From Verrucomicrobiota bacterium (GTDB taxonomy: Bacteria; Verrucomicrobiota; Verrucomicrobiia; Chthoniobacterales; Chthoniobacteraceae): a stretch of DNA of 41,797 nt. Position 1 is the first letter of the stretch, and every line of letters begins with the position of its first letter. Below, piece after piece: positions 8,310 to 16,622 of this stretch. The translations under genes and the position numbers were made by a program. The notes beneath the pieces are model-generated. The model searched no databases and was not told the DNA's origin. It saw only the letters and a program-made list of their open reading frames with translations. The DNA lies in contig VFJQ01000020.1 in the NCBI GenBank assembly GCA_009885995.1, positions 1-41,797 of the forward strand, read 5' to 3'.

Positions 8310-10919
8310 TCACTCGACATACAGGAAGCGGTTCGAGCTGAAGAGAACCTGGCAGTAGCTGGCGAGCGCATCGAGGTGCGGGTCGGGCGCGGGCGCGTCC
8401 TTCGCGTGCTGGATGCCGTGGTGATAGTTGCGCACCGCTTCGGTCTGCTCGGCGATGTAAGCGAGCGCGCGCTGCATGTCGGGTTCCTGCGGCGAGCGCC
8501 CGAAGAGAATGCGCCACGCATTCACGATCTGCCCGCGCGCATCGCCCTGGCTTTCGCCGCGCAGCCGCGTGGCGAAGGCGCGCGCGGTATCGAGGACGAA
8601 GGTGTCGTTCATCAGCAGGAGCGACTGCGGCGCGACGGTGGAGCTGCTGCGCAGCTCGCAGTTCGGGGTCATCACCGGCGCATCGAACGCCTCGAGCACG
8701 GTGAGCGGCTGCTTGCGGCGGACTTGCACGTAGATCGAGCGGCGGAAGTCATCCTTCCCGAGGCTCTTCACTTTCACGATGTCGCGATTGGCGTTGAGTT
8801 CCTCCTGCCCGACGACGATGCGGCCCGAAAGATCGCGCGCGATCCCGATCGGTGGGCCGAAGGCCGCGCGGTTCAGCGTGCCCGCGGCGGCGAGCATCGT
8901 GTCGCGCAGCGCTTCGGCGTCGAGACGCTGCATTTTGAAACGACCGTAGAGCTTGTTGTCCGGGTCGGCTTTCGACGACGCATCGCTCAGCGAAGACTGC
9001 CGATACGTCGTGCTCGTGACCATCAGCCGCTGCAGCCGCTTGAGCTTCCAGCCGCCCTGCATGAAGTCGCTCGCGAGCCAGTCGAGCAACTCCGGATGCG
9101 TGGGCGCTTCACCGAGCGCGCCGAAGTCGCCGGGCGTGTTCACGAGGCCGCGGCCGAAGTGGTGCAGCCAGAAACGATTCACGAGCACGCGCGCGACGAG
9201 CGGATGCTGGCCGCTCGTGAGCCAGCGCGCGTAGGCGAGCCGCCGACCGGTCGAACCCGTGTCCGTCGGCTTCGGCGCGAGCGGCGCGCGCTCGATCACA
9301 CTCAGTTCGCCGGGCTCGACGAACTGCTTCGGCTGATCGTGGTCGCCGCGATTCATCACCCGCGTGCCGGGCACCACGCCTTTCACTTCCGTGAGCGCCA
9401 TCACCATGCCCTCCGGCGGCTTGGTCGCGCGCAGCTTTGTCCCTTCGGCGATCTTATCGAGCACCTTCTTCTGCGCGTCCTTGTCGTAGAGATCGAGGGA
9501 GTAGAGCGCGAGGGCCGACGGGTATTTTTTGAGGAGCGCCTTTTGCTCGGGCGTGCGGTCCTTCTCTGCCGTCGCGCGTGCGGCGCGGTAGGGCTCGCGC
9601 TCGGCCTCCGGGAGCTTCACCACTTCCTTCTCGAAGATCTCGTCGAGGAACTTTTTGCTCATCGCCTGTGCCTCCCGGTTGATGTCGCCTATCTGCTTCT
9701 CGATCGCGTCGGCCTTCGCGCGCTCCTCGGGCGTGTAGAGCGAGTAGAGGCGTTGCGAAGGGTTGCGCCACTTCTGCCAGTCGTAGGCCGGGTCGAAGAT
9801 CGCGCGGAAGCGGTAGTAGTCGGCCTGCGAGATCGGGTCGTAACGGTGATCGTGGCACTGCGCGCAGGCGACGGTGAGGCCGAGCAGCGACGAGCTGACG
9901 ATCCGGATTTCCTCCGCGATCGCCTGGTTGCGCGCGAGCTTCGTGTCGGGCGCGCCGTCGTCGGTGCCGTCGGGGCCGAGGCGGAGGAAGGCGGTGGCCA
10001 CGAGCTGGTCGCGCTTGTGCGGATCGAGCATGACTTGCTGCGTGTCGGCGTGCGTGGCGCCTGCGAGTTCGTCGCCCGCGAGTTGCTCGGCGATGAAGCC
10101 GCTCCACGGCTTGTCGTCGTTGAACGCGCGGATGACGTAATCGCGATACCGCCACGCGTGCAGCCGCGGCGAATCGACTTCCATGAAACCGTTCGAGTCC
10201 GCGTAGCCCGCCACGTCGAGCCAGTGCCGCGCCCAGCGCTCGCCATACGCGGGCGACGCGAGCAGCCGATCGACGAGCTTTTCGTAAGCATCCGGCGCGG
10301 TGTCGGCGACGAAGCCATCCACTTCCGTTGGCGTCGGCGGCAGGCCGGTCAAATCGAGCGTCACGCGGCGGATCAGCGCGCGCTTTTCCGCCTCGGGCGC
10401 GAAGTCGAGCTTCTGCTCGCGCAACTTCGCGAGCACGAAGGCGTCGATCGGCGAACGCACCCGGTCGGAGCCGGTCTGCGGCACCGCCGGGCGCGCGATT
10501 GGCTTGAAGGCCCACCACTCGCGATCCTCGTCCGTGATGAACATCCCCAGCGCGAGCGTCTCCGGCTCGGGCTTGGTCACCTTCGCGCCCTGCGCGATCC
10601 ACTTCTCGATCACCGCGATCTGCTCAGCCGTGAGCTTCTTGCCCTTCTTCGGCATCTCGCCTTCGCGGATGAGCTGCACCATCTCGCTCTCGCCCGGCTT
10701 GCCCGGCACGAGCACGTGACCGCCGCCTTCGAGCGGCTTGTCCATGAAGCGCCGCAGCCGCAGATCGACCCCTCCCTTCGGCTTCTCCTCCTCGCCGTGG
10801 CAGTGCGTGCAGTGCGCCTTCAAGATCGGGCGCACGTCGCGCTCGAATGTCACCTCGCGGTCGAGCGCGCGCGCAGCGACGGCAGTCAGGAGCAGGAAAA
10901 GCGAAACGCGGAAAGGCAT
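8310..10919 (-). CDS. PSCyt1-DUF1549-DUF1553 Planctomycete-type cytochrome protein
   Basis: The 869-residue exported protein has a signal peptide (about 1-18) and a PSCyt1 domain whose heme motif C37-T-H-C-H41 follows [11 protein letters not shown]. Next come DUF1549/PSCyt2 (about 130-350, with [32 protein letters not shown] and a second CxxCH in [16 protein letters not shown]) and DUF1553/PSD1 (about 590-840, with [20 protein letters not shown] and [20 protein letters not shown]). Such proteins are thought to be periplasmic electron-transfer or oxidoreductase partners of DUF1501 proteins; no reaction is proven. Length is typical of the short form, without the galactose-binding insert of the two paralogs at 31-37 kb. 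The DUF1501 partner lies directly downstream. Confidence 0.9.
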   Translation of the reverse strand: MPFRVSLFLLLTAVAARALDREVTFERDVRPILKAHCTHCHGEEEKPKGGVDLRLRRFMDKPLEGGGHVLVPGKPGESEMVQLIREGEMPKKGKKLTAEQIAVIEKWIAQGAKVTKPEPETLALGMFITDEDREWWAFKPIARPAVPQTGSDRVRSPIDAFVLAKLREQKLDFAPEAEKRALIRRVTLDLTGLPPTPTEVDGFVADTAPDAYEKLVDRLLASPAYGERWARHWLDVAGYADSNGFMEVDSPRLHAWRYRDYVIRAFNDDKPWSGFIAEQLAGDELAGATHADTQQVMLDPHKRDQLVATAFLRLGPDGTDDGAPDTKLARNQAIAEEIRIVSSSLLGLTVACAQCHDHRYDPISQADYYRFRAIFDPAYDWQKWRNPSQRLYSLYTPEERAKADAIEKQIGDINREAQAMSKKFLDEIFEKEVVKLPEAEREPYRAARATAEKDRTPEQKALLKKYPSALALYSLDLYDKDAQKKVLDKIAEGTKLRATKPPEGMVMALTEVKGVVPGTRVMNRGDHDQPKQFVEPGELSVIERAPLAPKPTDTGSTGRRLAYARWLTSGQHPLVARVLVNRFWLHHFGRGLVNTPGDFGALGEAPTHPELLDWLASDFMQGGWKLKRLQRLMVTSTTYRQSSLSDASSKADPDNKLYGRFKMQRLDAEALRDTMLAAAGTLNRAAFGPPIGIARDLSGRIVVGQEELNANRDIVKVKSLGKDDFRRSIYVQVRRKQPLTVLEAFDAPVMTPNCELRSSSTVAPQSLLLMNDTFVLDTARAFATRLRGESQGDARGQIVNAWRILFGRSPQEPDMQRALAYIAEQTEAVRNYHHGIQHAKDAPAPDPHLDALASYCQVLFSSNRFLYVE

Positions 10920-10967
10920 CGGGAGATGCCGAACTTAACCATTTCGGCGGCGTGTTCTTTGCCGTTC

Positions 10968-11027
10968 AGGTAGGGACCGCTGTCTCAGCGGTCCGCCGCG
11001 GACGGCTGAGGACAGCCATCCCTACCT
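10968..11027. repeat. 60-bp nested palindrome (GTAGGGACCGCTG type)
   Basis: Two arms of about 29 bases pair with few mismatches (AGGTAGGGA... against ...TCCCTACCT). Each arm can alternatively fold alone: GACCGCTG-TCT-CAGCGGTC in the left arm and GGCTG-AGGA-CAGCC in the right. It lies between the start of the cytochrome gene (10919) and the stop of the DJ-1/PfpI gene (11033), both on the minus strand. No T-run follows, so it is not a standard terminator. Confidence 0.75.
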
Positions 11028-11032
11028 CACGC

Positions 11033-11596
11033 CTACCCCCGGTTCGCGTCGAGCAGCTTCATGAACGCGCCAAAGTAGTGCCCGTTGTCGTGGAAGGTGC
11101 GACCGCTCACGAGATTGCCGTCCACCACGCATGGCTCGTTCACGTAGATGCCACCGCAGATTTCTAGGTCGAACTTGCACTTCGCCACCGTCGCCATGCG
11201 CCGCCCGCGCACGCAGTCGGCGCGCGCCGGGATCTCCACACCGTGACACACGCTCGCGATGGGCAGATTCTTCTCGAAGAAGTAGCGCGTCGCCCGCAGC
11301 AGCGCTTCGTCCTCACGGATGTATTCCGGCGCGCGGCCGCCGCTGAAAAAGATGCCCGCGTATTCCTCCGGCACGAGGTCCGCGAAGGCGATCTCGGCCT
11401 CGATCGTGTAGCCCTCCCACTCCTTCGTGATCGTCCAGCCGGGCTTCACCTCGTGCATGACCATTTGGTAGCGCCGCTTCTCAGGCGCCGCGACGACGGG
11501 CCGGTAGCCGCCTTCGATGAGGCGGTAGTAAGGATAGAGCGTATCGACCGTCTCGGTCGCGTCGCCGATGATGATGAGGACTTTGGGCTGGGACAT
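11033..11596 (-). CDS. DJ-1/PfpI family protein
   Basis: A 187-residue single-domain protein of the class I glutamine amidotransferase-like fold. VLIIIGDATETVDTLYPYYRL is the first strand and the acid-bearing loop, GGRAPEYIRED (about 87-97) is the PfpI/YhbO-type signature, and SVCHGVEI holds the nucleophile C117 next to H118. Known relatives act as glyoxalase III-type or deglycase enzymes, chaperones or peptidases, so the reaction cannot be fixed. The start at 11596 gives MSQPKVLIII; the open frame upstream reads through a repeat element. It is the last gene of a minus-strand run and is 70 bp from the TIM-barrel gene, with a repeat between them. Confidence 0.85.
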   Translation of the reverse strand: MSQPKVLIIIGDATETVDTLYPYYRLIEGGYRPVVAAPEKRRYQMVMHEVKPGWTITKEWEGYTIEAEIAFADLVPEEYAGIFFSGGRAPEYIREDEALLRATRYFFEKNLPIASVCHGVEIPARADCVRGRRMATVAKCKFDLEICGGIYVNEPCVVDGNLVSGRTFHDNGHYFGAFMKLLDANRG

Positions 11597-11606
11597 GCGC
11601 GGATAA

Positions 11607-11663
11607 GAACCGCAGAGACGCAGAGAGCACAGAGAATTTCTCCTCTCCGCGCCTCGGCGGTTC
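11607..11663. repeat. Short-period inverted repeat (CGCAGAGA type)
   Basis: The left arm starts GAACCGCAGAGACGCAGAGA, and the right arm ends in the near complement CCTCGGCGGTTC. The whole forms an imperfect 57-bp palindrome of purine-rich then pyrimidine-rich DNA. It occupies the spacer between two minus-strand genes (stop 11667, start 11596). It is built on the same plan as 6587-6714 and 19083-19166. Confidence 0.7.
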
Positions 11664-11666
11664 AAA

Positions 11667-12563
11667 TCACAGCTTCCCGTCCAGGTAAGCTCGCGCCCGG
11701 TTGATCTCGCTCGTCACCGCCGTGGCGCCGCCTTCGACGATCGGGATGCCGCGCGGCGTCGGGTGCATGAAGATGCTCGTCCAGCCCTTGAAATCGATCT
11801 CGCGCAACGCAGCGACGAGCGGGCCGAAATCGAGCGTCCCCCGCCCCGGCATCTGCATCAGCTCATCCTCCTTCGGCTGGACTTTCGTGCAGCCCTTACC
11901 GTGCTGCCACGCGTAGAAGACAAACAGCCGCTCGCCGCACTCGCGAATGAGCGCGGCGAGTTCGGGCTCATCCTGCGGCAGGTGGTAAGGCGCGAGGGCG
12001 ATCCCCAGCGCGGGCGACGGCGCGAACTCGACCAACCACCGGATGCTGTCCGGCGATTCCATCAGCCCGTTGCCGTGGTTCTCGATCGCGATCTTTGCAC
12101 CGATATTGTCGGCGAGCGCGCAGTGCGGCTTCATCTCTTCGGCAAATTTTCGCACCGCCGCGCGTAGATCATCGCCCTTCAATCCCTTCGGCCCGTGCCC
12201 GCCGCAGACGAACGTCTTGCAGCCAAACTGCCCCGCCCACTTCATCTCCCCCGCCAGCCGCAGCGGCCCGAGATCGTAGCGAGTCGAGCAGCCGAGTTTC
12301 ACACCGTGCTTCGCCAGCAGCGCGCTGAACGCCTCATCCCCCATCTCCTTCGCCTGCTCGCGCTGATCGCCGTGCTTCAACGGCCAAATATCCAGATGTG
12401 TCGCACCCGTCTTCGCCACCTCGGGCAGGATCTCGTCCAGCTTCATCGTGCCATACATCGACGAGCTGAGGATGTAGCGGAGCTTGAAGCCCTCGGCGGC
12501 AGGGCTGCGCGTGGCTGCGGCGGTAAGGGCGACGGTTTGGAGGAAGTGGCGGCGAGTCAGCAT
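11667..12563 (-). CDS. Exported xylose-isomerase-like TIM-barrel protein (Tat signal)
   Basis: A 298-residue protein with a twin-arginine leader (LTRRHFLQTVALTAAA, residues 2-17) followed by an AP-endonuclease-2/xylose-isomerase-like TIM barrel. Markers are THLDIWPLKHGDQ, KIAIENHGNG with the metal-binding glutamate, and GIALAPYHL. Members act as sugar epimerases/isomerases or, in recent work on 3-keto-glycoside pathways, on keto-sugars; Tat-exported versions are common in PVC bacteria. Here it is more likely an extracytoplasmic sugar isomerase/epimerase than a DNA repair enzyme. An earlier ATG at 12614 overlaps the previous gene's stop (ATGA) but would add 17 residues before the RR motif, so 12563 is preferred. 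DJ-1/PfpI follows. Confidence 0.82.
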   Translation of the reverse strand: MLTRRHFLQTVALTAAATRSPAAEGFKLRYILSSSMYGTMKLDEILPEVAKTGATHLDIWPLKHGDQREQAKEMGDEAFSALLAKHGVKLGCSTRYDLGPLRLAGEMKWAGQFGCKTFVCGGHGPKGLKGDDLRAAVRKFAEEMKPHCALADNIGAKIAIENHGNGLMESPDSIRWLVEFAPSPALGIALAPYHLPQDEPELAALIRECGERLFVFYAWQHGKGCTKVQPKEDELMQMPGRGTLDFGPLVAALREIDFKGWTSIFMHPTPRGIPIVEGGATAVTSEINRARAYLDGKL

Positions 12564-12610
12564 TGGGAACTGTGGAGTGTGGCGGATGCCGCACGTGGTT
12601 TGTGGTTTGA

Positions 12611-13624
12611 TCATTGCTCGAGTCGCGCCTTCTCATCACGAGCTTCTTGTGCGCGACGGGTGTATTTTGTGGCGTCACGATTGAAAGCCGCGATCCGTTC
12701 AGGATCGTTTAGATTGAGGTTGGCGCGACGTGCCAAAAGCACGCGATACTCGGCATCCAGCTCGGTGAACCTGCGAGCTAGCATAGCCTTGCGTTCGGAA
12801 AAGGATGGAGTCGAAGGCGGCTTGGGTGAGCGCCGTGCCATCGCTCCCGATGGCTGCGAAGTGCTCTCGCTTATGTTGAACATAATCGCGACGAAGAAAA
12901 CGAGCCCAATACACACGAGAAACGCGACGACGCAGCCCTCTTGGCTCTCCTCGTCTCGCTTGCGTGCTGCGGCCTCCTTTTGTTGCCGCTCTTCGCGTTC
13001 GCGCGCCAGCACTTGCGTCTCGTGCTTCGAGCGTGCTTGTTGCAAATGAGCCTCTTGGAGGGCTTGAGCTCGATACCGGATGTAGAGACTCTTTGCCAAA
13101 TTGTCGTCGCCGGCTGAATTCGCCACGGCGCGTGTCCAGATAACTTTGTCGAGATGTCCATGCTCGATCTCTCGCGCCACGGTCGCGTAATATGCATTGT
13201 CGTCACCCGCCTCATCTTTAGGAGGCGGGGTTTGGTGCCGCGGAACGCAGTATTTGCGTTCGATGTTGCCAAGCCATGTCGCGTATCGACTCGCAGCAAC
13301 GAGCATACTGCCATAGAAGATAATGGCTCCAAGCCACCCGACCGCGACAAATATCATTAGCGGTTCGCTGCCGGAGCCTTTTGGAGGAGCGGGACCGTTC
13401 CAGTCGAGGAACACAAATCCCGCGAGGATGAGTCCAAGGTAAATCAGTCCAGCAGCGTGCCGCTCGAAAAACGATTCCTCGCTTGGCGGCAATTCGCGTG
13501 GGTTAAGTCCCCAAAACCGCTTGATGAACGGCACCTTCCCAATGGCGCTCATCACATGCGCAAGTTGCAATTCAGCTTCGGGCGATAACTCCGGAGGCTC
13601 CCACGAAACCCATGCAAAGCTCAT
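12611..13624 (-). CDS. Hypothetical membrane protein with coiled coils
   Basis: No family is recognised for this 337-residue protein. Three hydrophobic segments are visible (about 56-74, 90-110 and 231-249). Between the second and third lies YYATVAREIEHGHLDKVIWT followed by RAVANSAGDDNLAKSLYIRY (about 145-184). This resembles a short module in many unrelated bacterial membrane proteins (Y-x-x-V-A-x-E-I...W-x-R-A...G-D...A-K-x-x-Y-I-R-x-R). A charged, glutamine-rich coiled coil covers about 187-226, and another charged helix runs from about 278 to the end. Base composition is visibly less GC-rich than neighbouring genes, suggesting later acquisition. The ATG at 13624 avoids overlapping the OsmC gene, 16 bp upstream. 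Confidence 0.65.
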   Translation of the reverse strand: MSFAWVSWEPPELSPEAELQLAHVMSAIGKVPFIKRFWGLNPRELPPSEESFFERHAAGLIYLGLILAGFVFLDWNGPAPPKGSGSEPLMIFVAVGWLGAIIFYGSMLVAASRYATWLGNIERKYCVPRHQTPPPKDEAGDDNAYYATVAREIEHGHLDKVIWTRAVANSAGDDNLAKSLYIRYRAQALQEAHLQQARSKHETQVLAREREERQQKEAAARKRDEESQEGCVVAFLVCIGLVFFVAIMFNISESTSQPSGAMARRSPKPPSTPSFSERKAMLARRFTELDAEYRVLLARRANLNLNDPERIAAFNRDATKYTRRAQEARDEKARLEQ

Positions 13625-13640
13625 TAGGACAATGGTTTCA

Positions 13641-14063
13641 TTAGAAGGGATGTTGGCCCACCCACTCGAAAACAATCGGCTTCTCCATCTCCTGATGCAG
13701 GCTCGCGTGGACGGGGCAGCTCAGGATCGCACGCTCGATCGCACCGCGGTGCGGCGTGTCGGCGGGAAGCGGGATGCGCATTTCGGTCGTGAGCTTGGCG
13801 ATGCGCCGCACGGGGACGGCGCTCATTTCCTTTTGCACGCGGGCGGTCGCGCCGCGCACGTCGAGACCGTTCTTCTGCGCGTAGATGCCGAGGATCGTAA
13901 GCACGCACGTGCCGAGCGCGGTGCCGACGAGATCGGTCGGGGAGAAGAGCTCGCCTTTGCCGCAGTTGTCCACGGGTGCGTCGGTGATGAGCGTGGCGCC
14001 GGACGGGCCGTGCGTGGCCTGCGTGTGGAGATCGCCCTGATAGATGACATCGACTTGAACCAT
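13641..14063 (-). CDS. OsmC/Ohr family protein
   Basis: The 140-residue protein has the OsmC fold with both redox cysteines: C53 in VGTALGTCVLTILGIYA and C116 in ERAILSCPVHASL. OsmC-type proteins are thiol peroxidases that reduce organic hydroperoxides, usually recharged by dihydrolipoamide-type partners. The GELFSPTDLV segment is typical of the OsmC subgroup rather than Ohr. It is only 6 bp downstream of the mpaA-like gene and upstream of the orphan membrane protein, suggesting one transcript. The link between murein recycling and peroxide defence is positional only. Confidence 0.88.
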   Translation of the reverse strand: MVQVDVIYQGDLHTQATHGPSGATLITDAPVDNCGKGELFSPTDLVGTALGTCVLTILGIYAQKNGLDVRGATARVQKEMSAVPVRRIAKLTTEMRIPLPADTPHRGAIERAILSCPVHASLHQEMEKPIVFEWVGQHPF

Positions 14064-14069
14064 GCCCGA

Positions 14070-14903
14070 TCAATGTTCGTGCCGGCACGCAGCGTGAAGC
14101 ATTTTCTCCACACCGGGCCGCACGCCAGCGAGATATCCCGCCGAGTCTTCCCGCCAACGCCGCTGCACGATCTGCCAATGATCCGCAGGCAACTCGTCGG
14201 GCCGGGGCATGGCGGGATCGTAGGGCAGTTCCAGCGTGATGATCGCGGGCTGCGTGCCGTCGGGATACTTGATCGCGTAGCCGGCCCACTGGCCCATCGA
14301 GCCGGGACACTCGACGTAGGTCTGCTCGAGCCGACGCTGGCCGCGACCGGGTTCGGTGACGCGCAGCCGATACGGCACGCGCTGGCTTTCGGAAAGCGCG
14401 GCCCACATCGCCTCGGCGAGCGCGGTCGATTGCGCGCCGTCAGCGTCGATCTCGCCGAGCGCCCAGTGGAGCGCGACGATCTTCGCAGGGCGGCGTGCGA
14501 GGATGAATTCGGCGAGCGCTCTCGACTCCGGCTCGCTCCACGGATGCGGGCCGGGCGGTTCGACGCTCTCCTCATGCCAGTTGAACTCGAAGTTGCGGTT
14601 GAGATCCACGCCGTGGGCGTTGTAGCGCGTGCCGCGTCTGGCGCCGTCGGGATTGAGCAGTGGCAGCAGTGCGACACCCGGGACGTCGGGCGGGAAGCGG
14701 CGCACGATCTCGATGGTGGCCGGCTCGTCGCCGTGAAAGCCGCCGATGATGAGCGTGCCGCCGCGCTCCCGCTTCGCGCGGACTTCGATCGGGCGCCCCT
14801 CCACGGAGCGGCCAATGACGAGAGGCTTTGTGTGCTTCACGCCGCGGAGCTTTTCAGACAAATCGCGTGTGTGGAAATCCAAACTCGCGTCGTCGAACTC
14901 CAT
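14070..14903 (-). CDS. mpaA: M14-family murein peptide amidase (MpaA-like)
   Basis: The 277-residue M14 zinc carboxypeptidase-fold protein has GGFHGDEPATIE (zinc ligands H57 and E60), NPDGARRGTRYNAHGVDLNR (84-103), the third zinc ligand H146 in VALHWALG, and the catalytic E225 in ITLELPYD. The segment order and the GRSVEGRPIEV opening resemble E. coli MpaA, a cytoplasmic amidase that splits the gamma-D-Glu-meso-diaminopimelate bond of murein tripeptide and releases L-Ala-D-Glu. The neighbouring gene encodes the epimerase that would use that product, which supports the assignment. No signal peptide is seen. The ATG at 14903 lies 33 bp inside the divergent epimerase gene if that starts at its GTG; a later GTG start is possible. 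Confidence 0.8.
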   Translation of the reverse strand: MEFDDASLDFHTRDLSEKLRGVKHTKPLVIGRSVEGRPIEVRAKRERGGTLIIGGFHGDEPATIEIVRRFPPDVPGVALLPLLNPDGARRGTRYNAHGVDLNRNFEFNWHEESVEPPGPHPWSEPESRALAEFILARRPAKIVALHWALGEIDADGAQSTALAEAMWAALSESQRVPYRLRVTEPGRGQRRLEQTYVECPGSMGQWAGYAIKYPDGTQPAIITLELPYDPAMPRPDELPADHWQIVQRRWREDSAGYLAGVRPGVEKMLHAACRHEH

Positions 14904-15896
14904 CCGCGCGGCAGCTTCCGCATCGCCCGCCAGCGCGCCGCGCCCTTCGCGAATGTGCTGCTGCGCGTCGAACGCGACGGCGTCGCGGGCTGGGGCGAGG
15001 CGTCGCCGAACCCCTTCTACCACGAGAGCGCCGCGGACGTGTCCGCAAGGCTGTGCGCCCTCGCCGACTGGCTGCGCGATCGCAACATCCGCACAGTGCA
15101 TGACATCGAACTCGCCTGGCGCGAAGCGTGGCCGCTCCTTGGGCCATCACGCGCGGCACAGTGCGCGCTCGATCTTGCGCTGTGGGATTGGCTCGCGCGG
15201 AGGGAAGGCGTGAGCGTGTGCGAGCTGGCGCTCGGCCGAGCGGCGGAGCCGGTGACGAGCTTCGCAACGGTCGGGCTGAGCACGCCGGAGGAGTTCGACG
15301 CGAAGCTCGCCGCGCTGCGCGGTTATCCACGCATCAAGATCAAGAGCGACGCGCACGCCGACCTCGCGCCGGTGCAACGCGTCCGCAGCGAAGTGGGCGC
15401 CGAAGTGGCCGTGGACGCGAACTGCGCGTGGAAGGCGCGTGACCTCGCCGCGCTGAGCCTCGCGCTGAGCGCGCAGCAGGCGCTTTTCATCGAGCAGCCG
15501 CTCCCGCCCGACTCGCTGCACAAGCTCACGCGCGGTAGTTGCGCGCTGCCCATCTTCGCGGACGAGAGCTGTGTGGTGGAGGACGACCTGCTCGCGCTGT
15601 GGCCGCACTTCGATGGCATCAACGTCAAGCTCGTGAAATGCGGTGGCCTCACGCCCGCGCTGCGGATGCTGCTGCACGCGCGCGAACTCGGCCTGTGCAC
15701 GATGGTCGGCTGCATGTTGGAAACGAGCGTGCTCATCGCCGCCGGCTGCGTCGCCGCGCAGATCGCCGACTTCGCCGACCTCGACGGCGCGTGGCTGCTC
15801 GCAGACGACCCATGCACCGGCTGGCGCTGGGAAACCGGCGTGCTACATCCACCCGGCGGCGCCGGCCTCGGTGCCGTTCCGCTTCCCACTTTCTAA
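14871..15896 (+). CDS. Dipeptide (L-Ala-D/L-Glu) epimerase, enolase superfamily
   Basis: A 341-residue enolase-superfamily protein with the AE-epimerase pattern. The K-x-K pair is K156/K158 (RIKIKSD). Metal ligands are D182 (AVDANCAW), E208 (LFIEQPL) and D231 (IFADESC). The opposing lysine lies in NVKLVKCGG (251-259), followed by VGCMLETS. Family members epimerise L-Ala-D-Glu to L-Ala-L-Glu, so that murein peptides can be degraded by ordinary peptidases. The start is taken as GTG at 14871 (MEIQTRVVELHPRGSF after translation), since no in-frame ATG lies in a sensible place. It overlaps the 5' end of the mpaA-like gene head to head. The stop TAA is directly followed by the ATG of larB. Specificity for Ala-Glu rests on the neighbour. 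Confidence 0.85.
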   Translation: MEIQTRVVELHPRGSFRIARQRAAPFANVLLRVERDGVAGWGEASPNPFYHESAADVSARLCALADWLRDRNIRTVHDIELAWREAWPLLGPSRAAQCALDLALWDWLARREGVSVCELALGRAAEPVTSFATVGLSTPEEFDAKLAALRGYPRIKIKSDAHADLAPVQRVRSEVGAEVAVDANCAWKARDLAALSLALSAQQALFIEQPLPPDSLHKLTRGSCALPIFADESCVVEDDLLALWPHFDGINVKLVKCGGLTPALRMLLHARELGLCTMVGCMLETSVLIAAGCVAAQIADFADLDGAWLLADDPCTGWRWETGVLHPPGGAGLGAVPLPTF

Positions 15897-16571
15897 ATGC
15901 CCGACCAAGGATTCATCGATCTCGGCTTCGCCCGCGTGGACACCGACCGCCGCCGCCGCTGCGGTTTTCCGGAGGTCGTCTTCGGCCACGGCAAGACGCC
16001 GGCGGAAGCGCTCGCGATCGCCCGTGTGCTGCTCGAACGCGAGCCCGTGCTGCTCGTGAGCCGCGCGAACAGCGCGCAGGCCGAGGCGCTCGCCGCGGAG
16101 TTTCCAAGCACGCGCTGGCACGAGCGCGCGCGGTGCATCACCGTCGAGCGCGCGCCGTGGCCGAAGCTGCCGGGCAGCGTCGGGATCGTGTGCGCAGGCA
16201 CGTCGGACTTGCACGTGGCGGACGAAGCGGCGGTGACGCTGGAGATCTTCGGCGGGAGCGTGCAACGCTTCACGGACATCGGCGTCGCGGGCCTGCACCG
16301 CCTGCTCGCCGTGCGCGATGCGCTCGAAGCCTGCACCGTCTTGATCGTCGTCGCCGGCATGGAAGGCGCGTTGCCCAGCGCCGTCGCCGGCCTCGTGAGC
16401 AAGCCGGTGATCGCCGTGCCCACGAGCGTCGGCTACGGCGCGAGTTTCGGCGGCGTGGCCGCGCTGCTCGGGATGCTGAACTCCTGCGGAAGTGGCGTCA
16501 CCGTCGTGAACATCGACAATGGTTTCGGCGCGGCCTACGCCGCCGCGCAGATTTTGCGGCTGCAATCGTAG
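15897..16571 (+). CDS. larB: LarB, nickel pincer cofactor biosynthesis carboxylase/hydrolase
   Basis: The 224-residue protein is LarB. An N-terminal segment (FARVDTDRRRRCGFPEVVFG) precedes a PurE-like C-terminal domain with VCAGTSDLHVADEAA, VVAGMEGALPSAVAGL, PTSVGYGASFGGVAAL and VVNIDNGFGA. LarB carboxylates the pyridinium ring of nicotinic acid adenine dinucleotide and hydrolyses its phosphoanhydride, the first step to the nickel-pincer nucleotide used by lactate racemase and related racemases/epimerases. Its ATG abuts the stop of the dipeptide epimerase (TAAATG). LarC, LarE and any LarA-type enzyme are absent from the window, so the rest of the pathway must be elsewhere or missing. Confidence 0.92.
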   Translation: MPDQGFIDLGFARVDTDRRRRCGFPEVVFGHGKTPAEALAIARVLLEREPVLLVSRANSAQAEALAAEFPSTRWHERARCITVERAPWPKLPGSVGIVCAGTSDLHVADEAAVTLEIFGGSVQRFTDIGVAGLHRLLAVRDALEACTVLIVVAGMEGALPSAVAGLVSKPVIAVPTSVGYGASFGGVAALLGMLNSCGSGVTVVNIDNGFGAAYAAAQILRLQS

Positions 16572-16572
16572 A

Positions 16573-16612
16573 GCAAGCGGAGCACTTGCCCTGCACGCCG
16601 CGCTGCGTGCAG
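16573..16612. repeat. Two adjacent stem-loops between larB and the glycosidase gene
   Basis: A short stem (GCAAG...CTTGC, 16573-16589) is followed by a perfect 8-bp stem CTGCACGC / GCGTGCAG at 16591-16598 and 16605-16612 with a 6-base loop. They fill most of the 51-bp gap. No T-run follows, so termination is possible but not shown; the pair could instead be another intergenic repeat. Confidence 0.55.
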
Positions 16613-16622
16613 CTTCGCGGGC

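Noticed and set aside
8145..10973. A 942-codon open frame on the plus strand
   Set aside because: It lies opposite the cytochrome gene 8310-10919, which carries all the recognisable motifs. Its arginine-rich composition is that of an antisense frame in GC-rich DNA.
12564..12614. An earlier ATG for the TIM-barrel gene overlapping the previous stop (ATGA)
   Set aside because: It would put 17 extra residues before the twin-arginine motif; the later ATG gives a standard Tat leader.
13521..14870. N-terminal extension of the epimerase frame by about 450 codons
   Set aside because: This part runs antisense to the OsmC and MpaA-like genes and has no family sequence; enolase-superfamily homology begins near 14871.
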